A DNA stretch of 64,000 nt from Pithys albifrons albifrons. Taxonomy: Eukaryota > Chordata > Aves > Passeriformes > Thamnophilidae. Both the position numbers and the translations under genes were made by a program. The notes under the pieces are model-generated. The model ran no database searches, was not told the origin of the DNA, and saw only the letters and a list, made by a program, of their open reading frames with translations. Each line of letters starts with the position of its first letter. Position 1 is the first letter of the stretch. Of the stretch, positions 1-10,500 are shown piece after piece. The stretch is from NCBI RefSeq assembly GCF_047495875.1, contig NC_092475.1, positions 11,498,501 to 11,562,500 of the forward strand, read 5' to 3'.

Positions 1-2450
1 GCTGATGGAATTTGGCATGGATCCATCTGATTTCATGTTGATAGAAGAATTAGTGTCAGCTGAGACATTTGGGGGGCTTTTTTTTTTTTAAGAAAAATCT
101 AGAGAAGATAAATACCACTGTGCTGTAACTGGTGGGCTTTGTCCTTGGCCTTACTTGTGTAGGTTGTGGTTTTGAGGGAGAATGTGCTTCAAAGGAGAAG
201 CTGCACGTGCCCAGAAGGCCAAGGTAGGTGGAATAAGAGCAGATATTTCACTTTCAATGCACATATCTGGAGTGACTGTACACTGACTATGATGGAGGTT
301 TTGGGTTTAATTTGTGTGACATGTATCAGGGTATGGGCCAACTGACATCCTCACTGCAAAGGATTTCAGGTAGAATTGCTTCTGTTGCACACCAGTCTAA
401 CTAAAACCCAAATTATTTCACCAAACCACAGCATCTCTGAGCTGCCTTTGTCTCCTACAGCTGGGCCAAGGTAAAAGTAAGTTCCATGGGAGCAGAGCTC
501 AAGGGTTCTTGTTCCCCAGGATTTCAGCAAATTTAGCATTCAGATTGCTCTGATAGTCTAGACCTAACTGTCTCAAAGTTGAATGGGTGGGTTTGCATTT
601 GTAGGTACAAATGGAGACAGAACTTACTGAGAATTTTGCCCAGAATTCTTGTAATTTTCCCCCTCTCAGTTTAAAGATCCTTCGCTACAAAACTTTGCAT
701 GTTTCTCTGGTGACCTGAATTAATTAGACAATTGCAGAGCATGTTATGGGCCTCTCCTCTCTGTATATTTAGGCACTGCTTTTATAACCAGTGCTTTGTT
801 TTTCTCTTGGTCTTCCTTACTCTGTTACTGCTGTTTGTGAATTAAGAGGCCAAAGTAAAGAGCAACACGTTGGCCATGCTCAGATCACCCCGGTGCTGGG
901 GATACCTGGAGGGCATGCTCAGGGAATTGAAGGGGGGTCATTTGTCTTAGCACATAATTCTGATGACTTCTGAAAGAAATTTAACATTTGCAGCCTTTCA
1001 CCTTCACCAGTGCCCTCAGAGCTGACCCAAGGGGCTGGCCCAAAGGGAGCTGATAAGATAACTTGCACTGTGGAGCTGCAGGAGTCGATAACAATGAATA
1101 TTTAAGTGGTGAAATTTTCCACTGCCACCACTGAACTTTTTCTCTACTAATTACTGCCATTAATAAAGTCATGCCAACACCTGACTAATGAGGACTCAGC
1201 ACCAACTTTACTTAAACTATGGCCTTTTGTTTTCCTGGCTGTGCAATGTGTGTGGCAGTCACCAGGCTGCTGAGCATGGAGGTTTTTAGGGAGGTTAACA
1301 GAATATGGAAACAGCCCTACAAGAAGTCCATGCTGATGGAAATAAAAATTATTATTGAAAATAAGTTGGAAAAGCTCAGATAAATGCTAGTTCTGCTTGT
1401 TTTCTCTCAGGTGTTCAGAGAGGTGTTTGGTGTCTTCTGCTTTCTAGAACAGGGCTCTGGACACCCAGATCTAGTTGAAGATGTCCCTGCTCATGGCAGC
1501 CAGGGGTGTTGGACTGGAAAAAGAGCTTCAAAACGTCCCTTACAACCCAAACTATTCTATGTTTTGGTTTTTTTGCTGCTGGAAATCACCATAGAGTCTG
1601 AATTCTCAAGGATAATTGATTTATCATATACACCAGTTTATTAAATGAAGTGCTCACAGGCAGGAAAAAAAATCCATCTCCATTTTCTTCATTCAGAGTT
1701 CTTTGTTGAGACTCTTAACTCATCTCTACCTGGATGACTCCTTTTATAGTGTTTAGATAGAGGTGAAATTCCCATGGTGTGAGCAAGAATTTAACTGGCC
1801 CCTAAAGACACCTTTGCCACAAAGGATGCTTTATTGATTGAATTAGCTTACTTGCAGTTTATCCATAAATCTTATAAAGGATGAAGGTCATAGCTATTTT
1901 TTAACTATTTTTCCTCATGTAACACATTACAGAGAGCTATTTTCAAGCTATTCTTCTCTTATAACATGTTACACTGAGAGCTAATTTTTAATTGTTTTTC
2001 TTATGTTACATGGGCCAAGCACCTTGGTACTTGACCTGGGTGGGGACAATGTTGTTTCATTTTGAGTTTTGGAGTGGGGATGAGTTTTGGAGGCTTTAGG
2101 GGAGTCTGTGCAGAACAAGCTGAGATGTGGATGTAAATCCCTCACTCAGGAGCAGATCTGAATCCTCTGAGAGTGTGAAACTGCTGTTGAGAAAAGTTGG
2201 GGGTGTAATTGCAGAACCAAAAAGTCAGCCTGACTTTGAGAGATGAGGTTTGGGGCTGTGAATTTCTGTTCACATCAAGCTCTGGCTTCTTTCATTTTAG
2301 AGTTTTTTCATGTTTAAATGGTGTGATTGCCACTGAATGCAAGTTCTCTGAGCTTTAATAAAAATAGCACCACATTAACCTAATGAGTTTTTACAGTCAG
2401 GATTGATCACATTTATTAAATGGTTTGTATAATGTGTTTGTCTGCAATAG
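1..2450. other. Non-coding stretch, no gene seen
   Basis: No frame here resembles a known protein; the longest frames are 60-86 codons and uninformative. The stretch holds a T12 run at 78-89, a short palindrome ATGGATCCAT near position 18, and the imperfect three-copy tandem repeat listed separately at 1891-2011. Composition is ordinary for bird intergenic or intronic DNA. Confidence 0.7.
1891..2011. repeat. Imperfect tandem repeat, three copies of about 40-44 bp
   Basis: Three successive blocks (about 1891-1930, 1931-1974 and 1975-2011) share the same order of words: (GAGAG)CTATTTT/CTAATTTT, then a T-rich AACTATT/AAGCTATT/AATTGTT segment, then TCTTAT- or TCCTCATG-like, then GTAACACATTAC/ATGTTACAC/ATGTTACAT. 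Copies differ by many substitutions and small indels, so this is an old local duplication rather than a polymorphic minisatellite. I see no coding potential in it. Confidence 0.6.
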
Positions 2451-2505
2451 AAGATGATAGGACTCAATGACCTGAGAGGTTTTTCTGATCCCAGTGCTTC
2501 TGTTG
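2451..2505 (+). mobile_element. CR1 LINE 3' tail, degraded fragment
   Basis: The block reads like the last 55 bases of a CR1 element on the plus strand: GATAGGACTCAATGACCTGAGAGGT, then a T-rich CCA segment and GTGCTTCTGT where the family has ATTCTGT. The order and spacing match the better-preserved CR1 tails elsewhere in this window (for example 23095-23150), but there are several substitutions. Old and short, so the call rests on pattern only. Confidence 0.5.
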
Positions 2506-3281
2506 CAGGCACAAGAGGACAACAGAGGCTCTTGTGCCACTAGTGGGGCTGTGAGAGGGGCATAATTAAAAAATATTTTAATCCATAATAAATCTGCCAG
2601 CTCTGGGAAAAATATTTGCTAATGTTCACTGGAAGGTGTTGTGCCAGCCTCCCTTAGCAGTGCCACCTCCATGAGGTGGTGCTGCTGGAGAACGTGGCAG
2701 GGTGCCATGGGACACCAGGGGTGTCTTCATTACAAAGGGACTTCTGGAGGAATGTGCTCCCTGCTGCTGTTTCTGTCCCTTCTCTGTGCATGAGCCAAGT
2801 GGTGACAACTCCCAGGCAGCAACAAATTCCACTGTGTGAGCTGCAGGAAGGGTTGGCTCTGTGCTCCTGTCCCATAACTCAGTCACTGTGAGGGGTAACA
2901 GTGCTGGAGTAATTCACAGCCCTTCCTGCCGTTCCTGAGAGCAGAGAACAACCCAGCTCGTGAGTGATGGCCCTTAGAGCAGGAGAACTAATGAGTGTAC
3001 AGCCATGAAGCATCTGTGATAGCCTGAGAGGTGCTTTTACTTAAACAAATACAGAGTTGAAAGGAGTTGTAATTGCAATTAGCCTGGTGATATGTAGAAT
3101 TTCCCTGGCCAAGGTGCAGTGTTTTGTACCCAGAGCCTCTGCTGCTGCCTGCCCACAACATTGCAGAAGTCAAGCCAGGGTCACCTAAACGTGAATCTGG
3201 GGGTTTGTATCTCTGTTTGGAGTCCTCAGGGATGATTGTTAAAACTACTCCCTGAAGCCTTGGGTACTGGAAACTGAGATT
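2506..3281. other. Non-coding stretch with a short perfect hairpin
   Basis: No recognisable gene. It contains a 10-bp perfect inverted repeat, GGCACAAGAG (2508-2517) and its complement CTCTTGTGCC (2529-2538), around an 11-base loop. Overlapping frames of 71-86 codons on both strands at 2626-2891 are mutual shadows without family resemblance. Confidence 0.6.
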
Positions 3282-3425
3282 TCATAGAATCACAGAGTAT
3301 GTTGAGTTGGAAGGAACCCACCAGAACCATTGAGTTCAATTCTTGGTGCTGTGCAGGACACCCCAAGAATCCCACCATGTGCTTGAGGATGTTGTCCAAA
3401 CCCTTCTTGAACTTCCTGAACTTGA
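3282..3425 (-). mobile_element. CR1 LINE 3' fragment (minus strand)
   Basis: Begins with TCATAGAATCACAGAGTATG then TTGAGTTGGAAGGAACCCACCAG, the reverse complement of a CR1 3' end. It continues with the CACCCCAAGAATCCCACCATG block and GTCCAAACCCTTCTTGAACT. The same subtype, in the other orientation, occurs at 26728-26967 (GTTTGGACAATGCTCTGAGG). The element is strongly 5' truncated; the far edge near 3425 is approximate. The small frame at 3299-3484 lies across it and is not a gene. Confidence 0.88.
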
Positions 3426-5312
3426 ATTTCCATAATTTCTGGATTCAGATTAGCCCTCATATAATGTTTGGGTTTCCTTCCTAGACATGGGGGTCCTGAA
3501 GAGAAGCAGCAGAGACTTCTCTTAGTTTGAGTTCAGCCCTGGGGTTAATGGATGCAGCTCCTCATCAATAAGGAGTGCCCAGGAAAGTGCTGGTGCAGAT
3601 TTGCAGCAGTTGTTAATGGCAGCAACCCCCTTGCCATTGCTTCTTCCAAGGAATTTCTTTAACTGTTGGCATTTATAATATAAAGAAATGACAAAATATT
3701 TATTTATTTTAAACCCAAAGTGTTCCTCTAAACAAAGGAATCAAAGGTGGTAGAGTGGGAGGTGGAAAGGATGATGCTGAATGGCAAATTTGATACATGA
3801 AATTCTGGGGAGAAAACTGTAGGAAGCCCAGGGAAATAGGGGGACCAGGAAAGGGGAATGAAGGGGAAAGTAGGAACTGCTGCTCTGAAAGAGGGAGGGA
3901 AAAGTTACTGGAAAAGAGGTGATGGAAAGTTTGACTCACCTGGTAGACAGTTCTGTCCTTGGTGGTCCAATAGTGAGAAAAGGGATCTGTAAATATTTAA
4001 CATGGAGGGGTTTGAGGGGAAATTTCCCCCAGTCTGTCTGGGGCAGGTTTGACCTCTACCTTTGATGTGGCAGGAATGCAGAGAGCCCCCTGTCAATCAG
4101 CCACCGACGGCAGGGAAGGGAAGGGACGTGACAGGGGTTCCAACTGGCAGAGCTGAAGATGACAAACTACTCCTTCCACAGGCTTGGAAATAAAAGCTTC
4201 ATATGGCATTTTTTATTTCCTTGTGTTGTGCCTTTGTTTTTAAAAGGAGGGGGAAGGAAAAGGTTATTTGTGGAGGTGTTTCTTCTCATTTTGGGTTTTG
4301 TTTTGTTTGGGTTTTTTTTGATCCTAGATACATCACTCTCCAGCATCTTCATAGGCTGAGGAATAAAACATGACATAACTAAGATGTACAGTGTGCTTTT
4401 TGGCTAAATGGTGGGACTGCTGAAACATTACAATCATTTTTCTGGCTTTTATTTGAAATCATGAAGAGTTAAGTGCATCAGTTTTCCAGGGTTATTTTTT
4501 CTTCCCCTCTGTGAATGAAAAAAATGAAGGAAGAATGTGGCAGTTAATTTAATAGTTTGTTGGAGAATATACTGACTATGACATCGTTAATTGAAATGAA
4601 AGGCAAAGAACATCCCGAGCTGCAGGAAAAAAATATAAGGGAATGTTTGGCAAATGACAGAAGATAAAATATGAGATCTCGGGGCTCAAATTTACTACTA
4701 ATACAGTTTCCAGTTACCACTCAATGGTGAATGTTAAGGAGCAGGCAATAGAACAACAGGGTGGGCCTTGGGGGAGGATTTGTTGTGGTTTTTTTTCCCC
4801 TGTATGTCACTAATTAATAGATACTTATTGATGTATATTCAATGAATTCCTACAAATCAGCCAGCTTTCAACTTCTCTGTTTTCAGGATTACACAGTAAT
4901 TGTGGAACAAGTTCCCAAATGTAAGCACTTAATGAAGGTAGGCACTAAATCCATATGTAGATACCTTATATTTATTTTCAGTACTTTACTGAATGACAGG
5001 AAATAAATGATAAAAGGTGTCTCCGGGTGCCTGACATGATTGTTGAGGCATATTTGTAGATGTCTCAGAGGATCTTAAATATAAGAAGGATTGACCATGA
5101 TGGGATCATCTCTTATAAATAATACCAATAGTCCTGTAAACCCAAAGTGCTTCTGTTAAAGATGGTTTCTTCAAATTCAATTGTTTTGATTATTCTTTAT
5201 AGTTATATAGGGTGAAATGGTTATATAGAATGAAAAGAGTCCTGCAATCTCATACTGCATGAAATTCCAGAACTGCTCTTTTTGTACTGAGAAATATTAG
5301 TGGAAGGAAGTT
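3426..5312. other. Non-coding stretch with a purine-rich block
   Basis: No gene recognised. About 3725-3925 is purine-rich on the plus strand (runs such as GGGAGGTGGAAAGG and GAGGGAGGGAAAAG), which produces open minus-strand frames at 3709-4096 rich in Ser, Pro and Phe; I treat those as composition artefacts. A T/G-rich low-complexity run lies at about 4283-4320. The rest, to 5300, is AT-rich and unremarkable. Confidence 0.65.
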
Positions 5313-5478
5313 CTCCAGAGAAGTGCTGGATGCCCCAAGCCTGGCAGTGTTCAAGGCCAGATTGGACAGGGCATGGACCAATGTAGTCTAGTGGAAGGTG
5401 ACCCTGCCCAGGGCAGGGGTTTGGAACTGGTTGGGCTTTCAGTTCCTTTCCAACCTAAACCATTCTGTGGTTCTGTGA
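5313..5478 (+). mobile_element. CR1 LINE 3' fragment (plus strand)
   Basis: Carries the CR1 3' segment in order: CCAGAGAAGTGCTGGATGCC, GTGTTCAAGGCCAGATTGGA, then a GGTGACCCTGCCCAGGGCAG block and TTCCTTTCCAACC. It ends with ATTCTGTGGTTCTGTGA, the two diverged terminal octamers. The position of the 5' break, within what would be the last part of the element, is typical of truncated CR1 copies. The minus-strand frame at 5351-5557 is antisense to it. Confidence 0.9.
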
Positions 5479-7236
5479 GGTAACATTTACCATTGGGACT
5501 CGATACCATCCTTTTGGGTGTCATCTCTGAATTTGAAAAGGGAGGAAGTTTCTTCATAATGGGAAGCCATGAAGGTGGAACATGTCCCCATGGACCAGCA
5601 GCCCTTGAGCATCAGTATCAGCTTTGACATTGCTGCCCCTGAGATAAATGTTGTCAACAGAGGAGCTGCTTGGTGGAACCAGCCTCCTGTGTTTGTTCCT
5701 GACTCTTCTGGCATTTTTATAGCTTTGTTATCCCATTTCAGTGGTTTCTGAAGATGCTAGACAGTTTGGTGCTTGAGCAGGTCTTGAGGAGAACACTCTT
5801 CTGAAAAGCAAATTGATTTGTAAATGGTGGCAGAGATAAGAAAGGAAATCTGTAATGATAATAAGTATTACTTTGATCAGTGCAGTGCCTTAGACTTGAG
5901 CAGCAGCTCTTGTTTGAAGGGCCCATGTGCCCAGGGAGGGTGTGGGATGGGCTGGGCAGGGCTCCCTCTCCTCCCAGTGGGCAGGTTATGTGTCCCAGCA
6001 GAGCAGATGCAGACAGAAGTCTGGGAATCATAATTGTACACCTGTGTATCTTTTTCAGAAGATGGTCTGCTTTGAAGTTTAAAACTTTAGGGGTGGGATG
6101 CTAGCACAGAAATTAATTTTTAGACATCAGTGCTATCTGGTTAGAGTAATTGCTTATTATCTGTTTCCCTGGGGTTCTAAGCTCTTGGAAACGACTGTTT
6201 ACATCTCAGTGCGTGCTTAAAGGCAGGAGAAAATTGCACTCAGTTGTATCAAGGCTCAGTTCTGGCTCTCTGATGTGTCAAGAAGAAAAGAGAATGTCGA
6301 GAAAGCTTTCTCCTGACCTGTCTGTTCCAGGGAGTACCTGAGTTAGACACACTGGTTTGAGTTCTGGGGTTGGTAGGGAGTGCCCTATGAGATTTGCCAT
6401 TATACACGGGCTATCCTGGCTAAGCCCTGCCAATATCCCAAAATGATCTCCATAAGCTCTTCTAAAGGAGTTCTTTTTTTGTTGTGTTGGTAGTTTTTTT
6501 GTTTGGTTTTTGTGTGTGTGTATTTTTTGTTTGTTTTTCAATAAATCATCATGTAGGTACTGGGTACACTCCTGTCATCACAAGCCCAAAACAGGCAGGG
6601 AAATCTAATTTAGGAGCCAACTTAAGGCTTCCAAATAGGAAGGGGATGGATGATAAGAACTCAGATTTGCAGTGGGTTATTGGAGGGGAATGTTAGGTCA
6701 TGTTTGGGTATATGCCAGGTTGGATGTCAGCCAGGCTTACAAGAGAACTCTGCTCCCAAGAGGTGTACAGTTTCTTGTGGCTTCATGACAAAAATAGGGC
6801 AGTTTGGACAGTTATCACCACAATTTCTCAATTTAAGATTAATTAAAAAGTGGATGACAGCAATTAGTCACTATGATTTTTTACTTGGAGTGTTATAAAA
6901 AATCTGATTGAATCAGAGTTGGGGTGAGGGCTGGAAGCACCTGGTGCTCTGCAGTTGGCAACTCAATGAAATGATCCAAATGGACAAGTTAGAGGTGCAA
7001 AAGTCAGCATGGCTGGAGAACCTGAGCACACAGAGAGAGAGAAACTGGTCCCAGGTTGTGCATGGAGTCTGGGATGTGGGGAAAGATCCACTGGTGCAAG
7101 TGCAGTCCCACTCTCACCAAACGTTCTGCAGTGTGTAGCTCTTGGGACATTGGGTTGTGTGTGATATGGGGTAGAAACCCAGTCATTGTCTTCTCCCAGC
7201 ACTGTGCTGTCCAGGTTGGGATCTGGGATCACACAC
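5479..7236. other. Non-coding stretch, T/G-rich low complexity at 6472-6538
   Basis: No gene recognised. The run at about 6472-6538 is nearly all T and G (TTTGTTTGG, TGTGTGTGTG, TTTGTTTGTTTT) and explains the plus-strand frame beginning at 6484. Overlapping frames on both strands around 6900-7230 do not resemble any protein family known to me. Confidence 0.65.
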
Positions 7237-7570
7237 TCACAGAATGGGTTGGGTTGGAAGACACCTTAAATCCCATCCAGTTCCAAGTGGAAGGGGCAAC
7301 TTCCACTAGCCCAGGTTGCACCAAGCCCTGGCCAACCTGGTCTTGAACACTTGCAGGGATGGGGCAGCCACAGCTTCTCTGGACAACCTGTGCCAGGGCC
7401 TCACCATACTTACAGTAAAGAACTTCCTCTTAATAGCCAATCTAAACCTACTCTCTGTAGTTTGAAGCCATTCCCCTTTGTCCTGCCACTCCAGGCTCTT
7501 GTAAATAGTCCCTCTCCATCTTTCTTGTGGGCTCCCTTCAGGTACTGGAAGAGCTCATAAGTGATCTCTG
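7237..7570 (-). mobile_element. CR1 LINE 3' fragment (minus strand), about 330 bp
   Basis: Starts with TCACAGAATGGGTTGGGTTGGAAGACACCTT, read from the minus strand as a CR1 3' end. It then shows the family blocks in reverse: CCTGGTCTTGAACACTTGCAGG, GGATGGGGCAGCCACAGCTT, CCTGTGCCAGGGCCTCACCA, AAGAACTTCCTC, CCCCTTTGTCCTG and CCCTTCAGGTACTGGAAG. It covers more of the 3' part of the element than most copies here. Frames at 7056-7346 and 7351-7560 fall in it and are not separate genes. Confidence 0.94.
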
Positions 7571-10500
7571 ATTTTTAGTGTTGTTTAGGTGGTGAGCAAC
7601 CTCAGTGCTGCTGAGTGGGTTAGAAGCCACACTTGGGTGTGGGGAGTAAAGAAGCTCTACTCTTGTCTTTTTATTTATTTATTTGTTTGTTCTGAAGTCT
7701 GCAGGAAACACTGCTATAAACTATAGTGATGTAAACCAACTGCAAATTGAGGCATTATTTCATGTTATTTGTACCACAATTTTATTGCATTCACAGTTAT
7801 TTACAGTATGTAAATAAGCTTCATAGTGTAGAAAAATGTTGTGCTATAACTCAGTAGTTTGAGCATTAAAAAGAAGGGGGAGGGAATCAACCAAACCCCA
7901 TAGACACATGCAGCAAGAAAAATTATGGATAATATTGTGGATTTTTTTTTTGTTATAGAATTAACTCTGTTTGAAAATAGCACCCATTCCCTGAAATGCC
8001 AAAATCTGTGTACTTCAGCTACCTGCATTGTGTTCCAAATCCATAATGACTATTTTCCATCAAATACCGTGTTACAATTTGAATTATTAAATGCCAAATG
8101 ACTGTGTATGGATTGTAAAGCAATGAGAATTTGCTGCCAGCTGAAAGGGAGAGCCAGTGTGGGTAAGAATACAGCCTTTGACAAGCATTGCAGCCTCTGT
8201 AGACACGAGCAATTATATGCAGGTGGAGCACAGGCAGTACAAAGATAAATGGAAGGTCCTTTTAAATCCTGCTCGCAGTATTCCCTGTGTGAATATGGAC
8301 TGCAGTGTGACTGTCTGCCTTTCTTAGGGCTTAATTTTCATCCCACTGAATGGAAAAGTAAAAACATCTATTAATTTCAGCAGCAGCAGGGGCAGGGTGT
8401 TTTGGGACTGGATCAAAGCAGGCTAGACAATTTTGGACACAAAGGTAGTGAACTACTTTGGCATAAAAATGTGTTGCTTGGATGCATGTAGCTTGGAGAG
8501 ACTGTTCAGATGGGGAAGAGGCTTCTGTATTTGCCTTTATGCTTTGGCTTGGTGGGTTGGGTGTATTTCCAGGACTCTAATAGAGGTTAGTTTACATTTT
8601 TTTTCCAGGGGTAGTCACAACGTTGGACAAATTTAGCACGAAAACAAGCCATTATGATAAAATCATCAGAAATGAGAGATTCATTCAGGTAGCCCTGGCT
8701 ACAGGAGGATGGGTTTGAGGGCTAAGGAGGCTTGTGCTTGATGGACCCAGTGTGTGCACTGCCAACAAGGAGACAAGGTACCTCCAGGTGATCGGCCCTA
8801 CATGGGTAGGGGAGCGAGTGGCATATCTGGACAGGGATGAATAGGACACTTTTAGCTCCCCACATGTTTTGAGATTGAGGGAGGATGAAATAGGTGCTGT
8901 ACAGGATTCACAGTTAGTCATAAGAATGTGTTTAAGGAAAGGAAAGCAGCACATGAGGCTGTCACAGGGACTGTTAGGTGTGTCCTGGTGTATCATCCAG
9001 CCCCTGCCTGTCTCGTACTCCCTGTAGCTACTGACAGGACATGATTGCTGCTGAATGCGAGCAAAAAGCTCTTCCTCCTGCTTGGAATTCCTCTCCTGGT
9101 TCACAGAGATGAACTCTCAGCTTCGCTGCAAAATATTTAGAAAACCAGACAAATCCCTTCTGTCATCTCTAATTATTAACTGTGGTGTGGAGATGGCTCT
9201 TTCCATCACTGCTGCCTTCTCATTAGGACAGGCAGTGCCTTTCTTGCAGCCTGCAGAGCTGACCCTGCCTGCTGAGAGTGTGCTGGAGGCTGTGCTGGCT
9301 TGGAGGCACTTTGTTTCAGGGGCGATAAATCTCCTTTGTGAGCAGCAGGATTTCTCACTGCTTTTCCCACAGCTGGATGGATGCACCTGCATGCAGTGTG
9401 CTGTCACACTGGAGGGTCTAGCTGGGAGCTTGGAACCTGAAATCTAGGCCTTGGAAACAGAAAATCTTGAGGGCCCCAAGAGGGTTAGGGTTAGGTTAAA
9501 ATCCAACAGTGAAAGCTGCTGGGTTGTGTTGGAGCTGGGAGGGTCTGTCCTGCCATGCCTGGTTCAATCCTTGCTCTGTCCTTCTGCATTACTTTCGGCT
9601 TAAAAACTCTTTGCCAAGTGCATGGGGAAATGCTTCAGTGGTTTTACACAGCCCAGGACAGAGCAATATGTGCTACACCTTGCCCAGTGCTGGACTGGTC
9701 TTCCAATGTGTGGAGTGGGCGATGAGTGATCTATTCACTCAGATGTTTTGAAAGCACATCAACCTTACTTCTTCACAGAGTGCCTTTGGATAAAAACTGT
9801 GGAACCAGATTCCTGGCCCCTGATGGCACTGCAGAGAGACTCTGGAGTGGTTTGGAGGCAGCCCTTGAAGAGCAGAAGGAAGCACACCTATTCCCTCATT
9901 ATTAGTTTTTCAGGGAGCACCCAGGAGGTTTCTCAGCCTTTACTGAGACTGGTGCTGTCAGTTATGAGCCTACATTTTCTTTCACCCCAATTGCAGCCCC
10001 CAAACACTTTTACCTTTGCTTCCTTTCCCCCGTTCCTAGGAGTCAGGGAAGGCATTTCTCTCCCAAGCTCAGTGTGCTGGGCTTTAATTGGTATCAGAAA
10101 AATCTCCAACCAACAGAGCAGGACGAGCTCTGTCCAGGGCTTTCCTCTTTGTGTTTTCAGTGGCTGTCATGGTCAGACCCCCAGTAATGTGCTGCAGTGA
10201 ATCAGCACCTTGCAGATGTGGAATACATTAGTGTTGTGAAAAGAACTTTGCCACAGAAGCAACATAAACTTTGCTGTATTACCCTAAGGTGCCCAGTAAT
10301 TGCTGTTGATGGGAAGGGAAAAGCCATCCAGAGGAGAAATGCAATTTGTTGCTGTGGCTACTGGCTCCCAGATTTATTATCTCCCCCTTTCTTCCAAAGT
10401 GTTGTAAAATACACCACGTATTCAGCTCGCTTTCTTTTTAGTTGTTGTTGTTTTTGTTTTGTGGGGGGTTTTTATTTGTTTTTGAGTAAATCTTGTCTGC
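7571..10500. other. Non-coding stretch; frames of 130-150 codons without family match
   Basis: The longest frames are 8685-9104 on the minus strand (139 codons), 9055-9447 on the plus strand (130 codons) and 9748-10200 on the plus strand (150 codons). I do not recognise any of them, and the first two partly overlap on opposite strands. None has a convincing coding signature. There is a short TTTA/TTTG tract at about 7669-7691, a GGGTTAGGGTTAGG word at 9483-9496, and a T/G-rich run at about 10436-10484. Confidence 0.6.

Noticed and set aside
8685..9447. Opposite-strand frames of 139 and 130 codons as a possible gene pair
   Set aside because: They partly overlap on opposite strands, match nothing known to me and lack splice support.
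9483..9496. GGGTTAGGGTTAGG as an interstitial telomere repeat
   Set aside because: Barely more than two units; too short to separate from chance.
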